This document shows positions 33,979 through 35,193 of a stretch of 35,193 nucleotides of DNA, piece after piece. The notes below the pieces were generated by a model. That model had not been told where the DNA came from and did not search any database. It was given only the letters and a program-made list of their open reading frames with translations. The DNA comes from a bacterium. Lineage in GTDB: Bacteria; Verrucomicrobiota; Verrucomicrobiia; Limisphaerales; J093. The stretch covers positions 1 through 35,193 of the forward strand of contig JAKANS010000049.1 in the NCBI GenBank assembly GCA_021823625.1. The letters are read 5' to 3'. The position numbers were made by a program, and so were the translations under genes. Each line of letters starts with the position of its first letter. Position 1 is the stretch's first letter.

Positions 33979-34120
33979 TCAGTTCCGGATTTCCGCCTCG
34001 CTCAACTCCCCGATCCGCAGTCTCGGCAGCAGCATGGCTCGTAGCGTAGTGGTGGCACGGGATTGGGTCCGGTTGGCCCCGGCCGGTTCAGCGAGTGGCA
34101 CACAGGCGCCGCGGAACGTT
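33979..34120 (-). pseudogene. hsdS remnant (type I specificity subunit, C-terminal tail)
   Basis: On the minus strand the frame ending at 33979 reads FRGACVPLAEPAGANRTQSR, then a TTTLRAMLLPRLRIGEL and SEAEI ending. This matches the C-terminal signature of type I specificity subunits, in which a conserved F, PL, AN and E/Q-S spacing precedes T-L-x-x-L-R-D-x-LLP-(K/R)-L-x-x-GEL. Only about 45 residues of the roughly 400 aa protein are left. The frame remains open upstream to 34335, but that sequence is not HsdS-like, so the gene was cut near 34120. Its stop lies 7 nt before the RecQ start, the spacing expected for an intact operon. Confidence 0.72.
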
Positions 34121-34140
34121 TCGAGAAGTTTTCCGTCGTT

Positions 34141-34960
34141 GGACCGTGCGACCTTCCGCGCTCCAACAATTTTGGTTATGAGGTGAACATCGCTGGGCTG
34201 TTGCGGAGTTTCTACGAAACCGCTTGGCGCCGCAGGCCCGGTTTCGGTCGGGTTCATCGGGGTGGCGGGAGGCCGGCTCGACGCGCGGGGCGCGCACAAA
34301 GATGAAGCCACGGTAGTTGTTCGCGGGTTGGCCACATCGCTTTGGTTTGCTGTGCGGTGAGCCTATCGCAACCAAAGCGCCGATAGCAACGTGCTTTCGC
34401 GGTTGAAGTTCGCGTTGGAGCGCCGGTAGCCAACCAGCCGCCAAGAAGGCCTTGGGAGCCGCACCGTTCCAGCGGTAGCGTGATTGCAGTGGAAGCGCGA
34501 TGCAGACTGCGCCCGGTCCGCGGGTGGGCTTTCCATGTACGTCCCGCAGTTGGTGATTCGGATATACCAGCAGACAGCGGATCATGGGCCCAAGTCGCTG
34601 TGCCTGAATCGAGTGGGCGGAATGCTCGCCTTGGACATCCCTTTTGTTGAGAAAAAGCTGGAGAAGGTCCAACGGTAGGCTCGCTGCCCCCCCAGTTGCC
34701 GAGTCACGGTTTGAGACGCCGGCTGCGATTCGATTGGAACAACTCCGCACAACGAGAGCCGCGGAAGCTCATTGCCAACCGGTTCGCTCTCACCGCGAAA
34801 TATGCCTTCGCGCCGCACCTTCAGTTCCGCGATGCCGTGATCGACTGGGGGCGGCAGCGTTATTTCGAGCGGATTTGAACGAGGTGAACTCGCTTCGTTA
34901 GAGCATTTCAACAAATAGTGTAGCCCTTGGGGGGCGGGTGTGATGGGGGCTGGGGGAGGC
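34141..34960. other. Unexplained region between the hsdS scar and the IS630 remnant
   Basis: This is about 0.8 kb with several short frames on both strands (for example 34484-34678 and 34696-34878 on the plus strand, and 34088-34750 on the minus strand) but no recognised domain, signal peptide or convincing start. Its left edge coincides with the point where hsdS homology ends, as if this piece had replaced or interrupted the 5' part of the restriction operon. It could be a dispersed repeat or decayed mobile DNA. No hsdM homology is visible on the minus strand. Confidence 0.45.
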
Positions 34961-35193
34961 GCGCGCGCTCGCTGGACCTCCGGCAACGAATCCTCGATGC
35001 CTAGGACAACGAGAAAGGCACGCGGGTCGAGGTGGCCCCTCGCTGTCGGGTCTCCTTGGGGATGGCCAAGAAGCTCCTCCAGCAACGTCGGCGCACCGGT
35101 GACCTCGGCCCGCGACCGCCCTTGGCCGGGCGCAAACCGATGATCGTCGCCGCCCACCGCGGCCCAATCCGCTCGCTCCTGGACAAGAGGAAT
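34961..35193 (+). pseudogene. IS630-type transposase remnant, with in-frame stop, cut by window end
   Basis: The frame through 34969-35193 reads SLDLRQRILDA, then a TAG at 35002, then DNEKGTRVEVAPRCRVSLG, MAKKLLQQRRRTGDLGPRP and PLAGRKPMIVAAH. This is the N-terminal helix-turn-helix of IS630-family transposases (L-R-x-R-I-x-x-A, then V-A-x-x-x-x-V-S-x-x-x-V-x-x-L-L-x-R-R-R-x-T-G, then P-x-x-x-G-R-x-P). The TAG replaces the usual Tyr codon after the Ala, and no start codon is visible upstream in frame, so the copy is dead at its 5' end. The catalytic DDE part would lie beyond the window. Confidence 0.75.

Noticed and set aside
34484-34878. Two short plus-strand frames (64 and 60 codons) as genes
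   Set aside because: They have no motif, no ribosome binding site that stands out, and lie in a region of apparent decay. A BLASTN for dispersed copies would decide.

Overview
The window looks like a contig from a GC-rich Gram-negative bacterium of the Verrucomicrobiota / Planctomycetes-Verrucomicrobia-Chlamydiae type, most like Pedosphaera or Limisphaera relatives. The grounds are a type II secretion (T2SS) operon of the order E-F-G-H-I-J-K-L-M-D with a huge multi-domain secretin, an H-X9-DG type pseudopilin, Ala/Thr/Asn/Pro-rich linkers, a GH29 fucosidase, and drifting heptanucleotide repeats. This is an inference from gene content; there is no rRNA or other marker gene in the window.

Layout. 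(1) 1-894: a 9-bp tandem repeat at the contig edge, then about 0.8 kb without a credible gene but with two perfect GC hairpins. (2) 895-5354: a visibly lower-GC cassette of tightly spaced genes, most joined by 4-bp ATGA overlaps. It encodes a secreted or anchored protein of unknown family, a small Cys-rich secreted protein, a MauE/DoxX-like membrane protein, a GT-C type membrane glycosyltransferase and an H-X9-DG pseudopilin broken by a frameshift in a G run. (3) 5355-6092: a graveyard holding a REP-type (Y1) transposase remnant, an RHS/YD-repeat remnant and a 7-nt drifting tandem repeat. (4) 6093-8586: a GtrA-like protein and a secreted GH29 alpha-L-fucosidase with an extra C-terminal domain. 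(5) 8706-28231: the T2SS operon, ending in a 3142-residue GspD with about 31 N1-type domains in place of the usual three. (6) 28269-30443: a small putative lipoprotein (possible pilotin) and a secreted S8-like peptidase. (7) 30500-34120, minus strand: a RecQ helicase-phosphoribosyltransferase fusion overlapping a DprA-family gene. These two sit exactly between the surviving 3' tail of an hsdS gene and the surviving 5' head of an hsdR gene. (8) 34141-35193: unexplained non-coding sequence and a broken IS630-type transposase running off the end.

How it works together. The T2SS genes form one polycistronic unit: GspE powers the system, GspF is the platform, GspG/H/I/J/K form the pseudopilus, GspL/M form the assembly platform (PilM/PilN- and PilO-like) and GspD is the outer-membrane channel. 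No gspC and no prepilin peptidase is present here. The flanking secreted fucosidase and peptidase are plausible clients. The RecQ-PRTase/DprA pair resembles the DprA + PRTase logic of the ShosTA anti-phage system and appears to be the intact cargo of a decayed type I restriction-modification operon. The two most unusual things in the window are the giant secretin and this cargo pair left inside a restriction-system scar.
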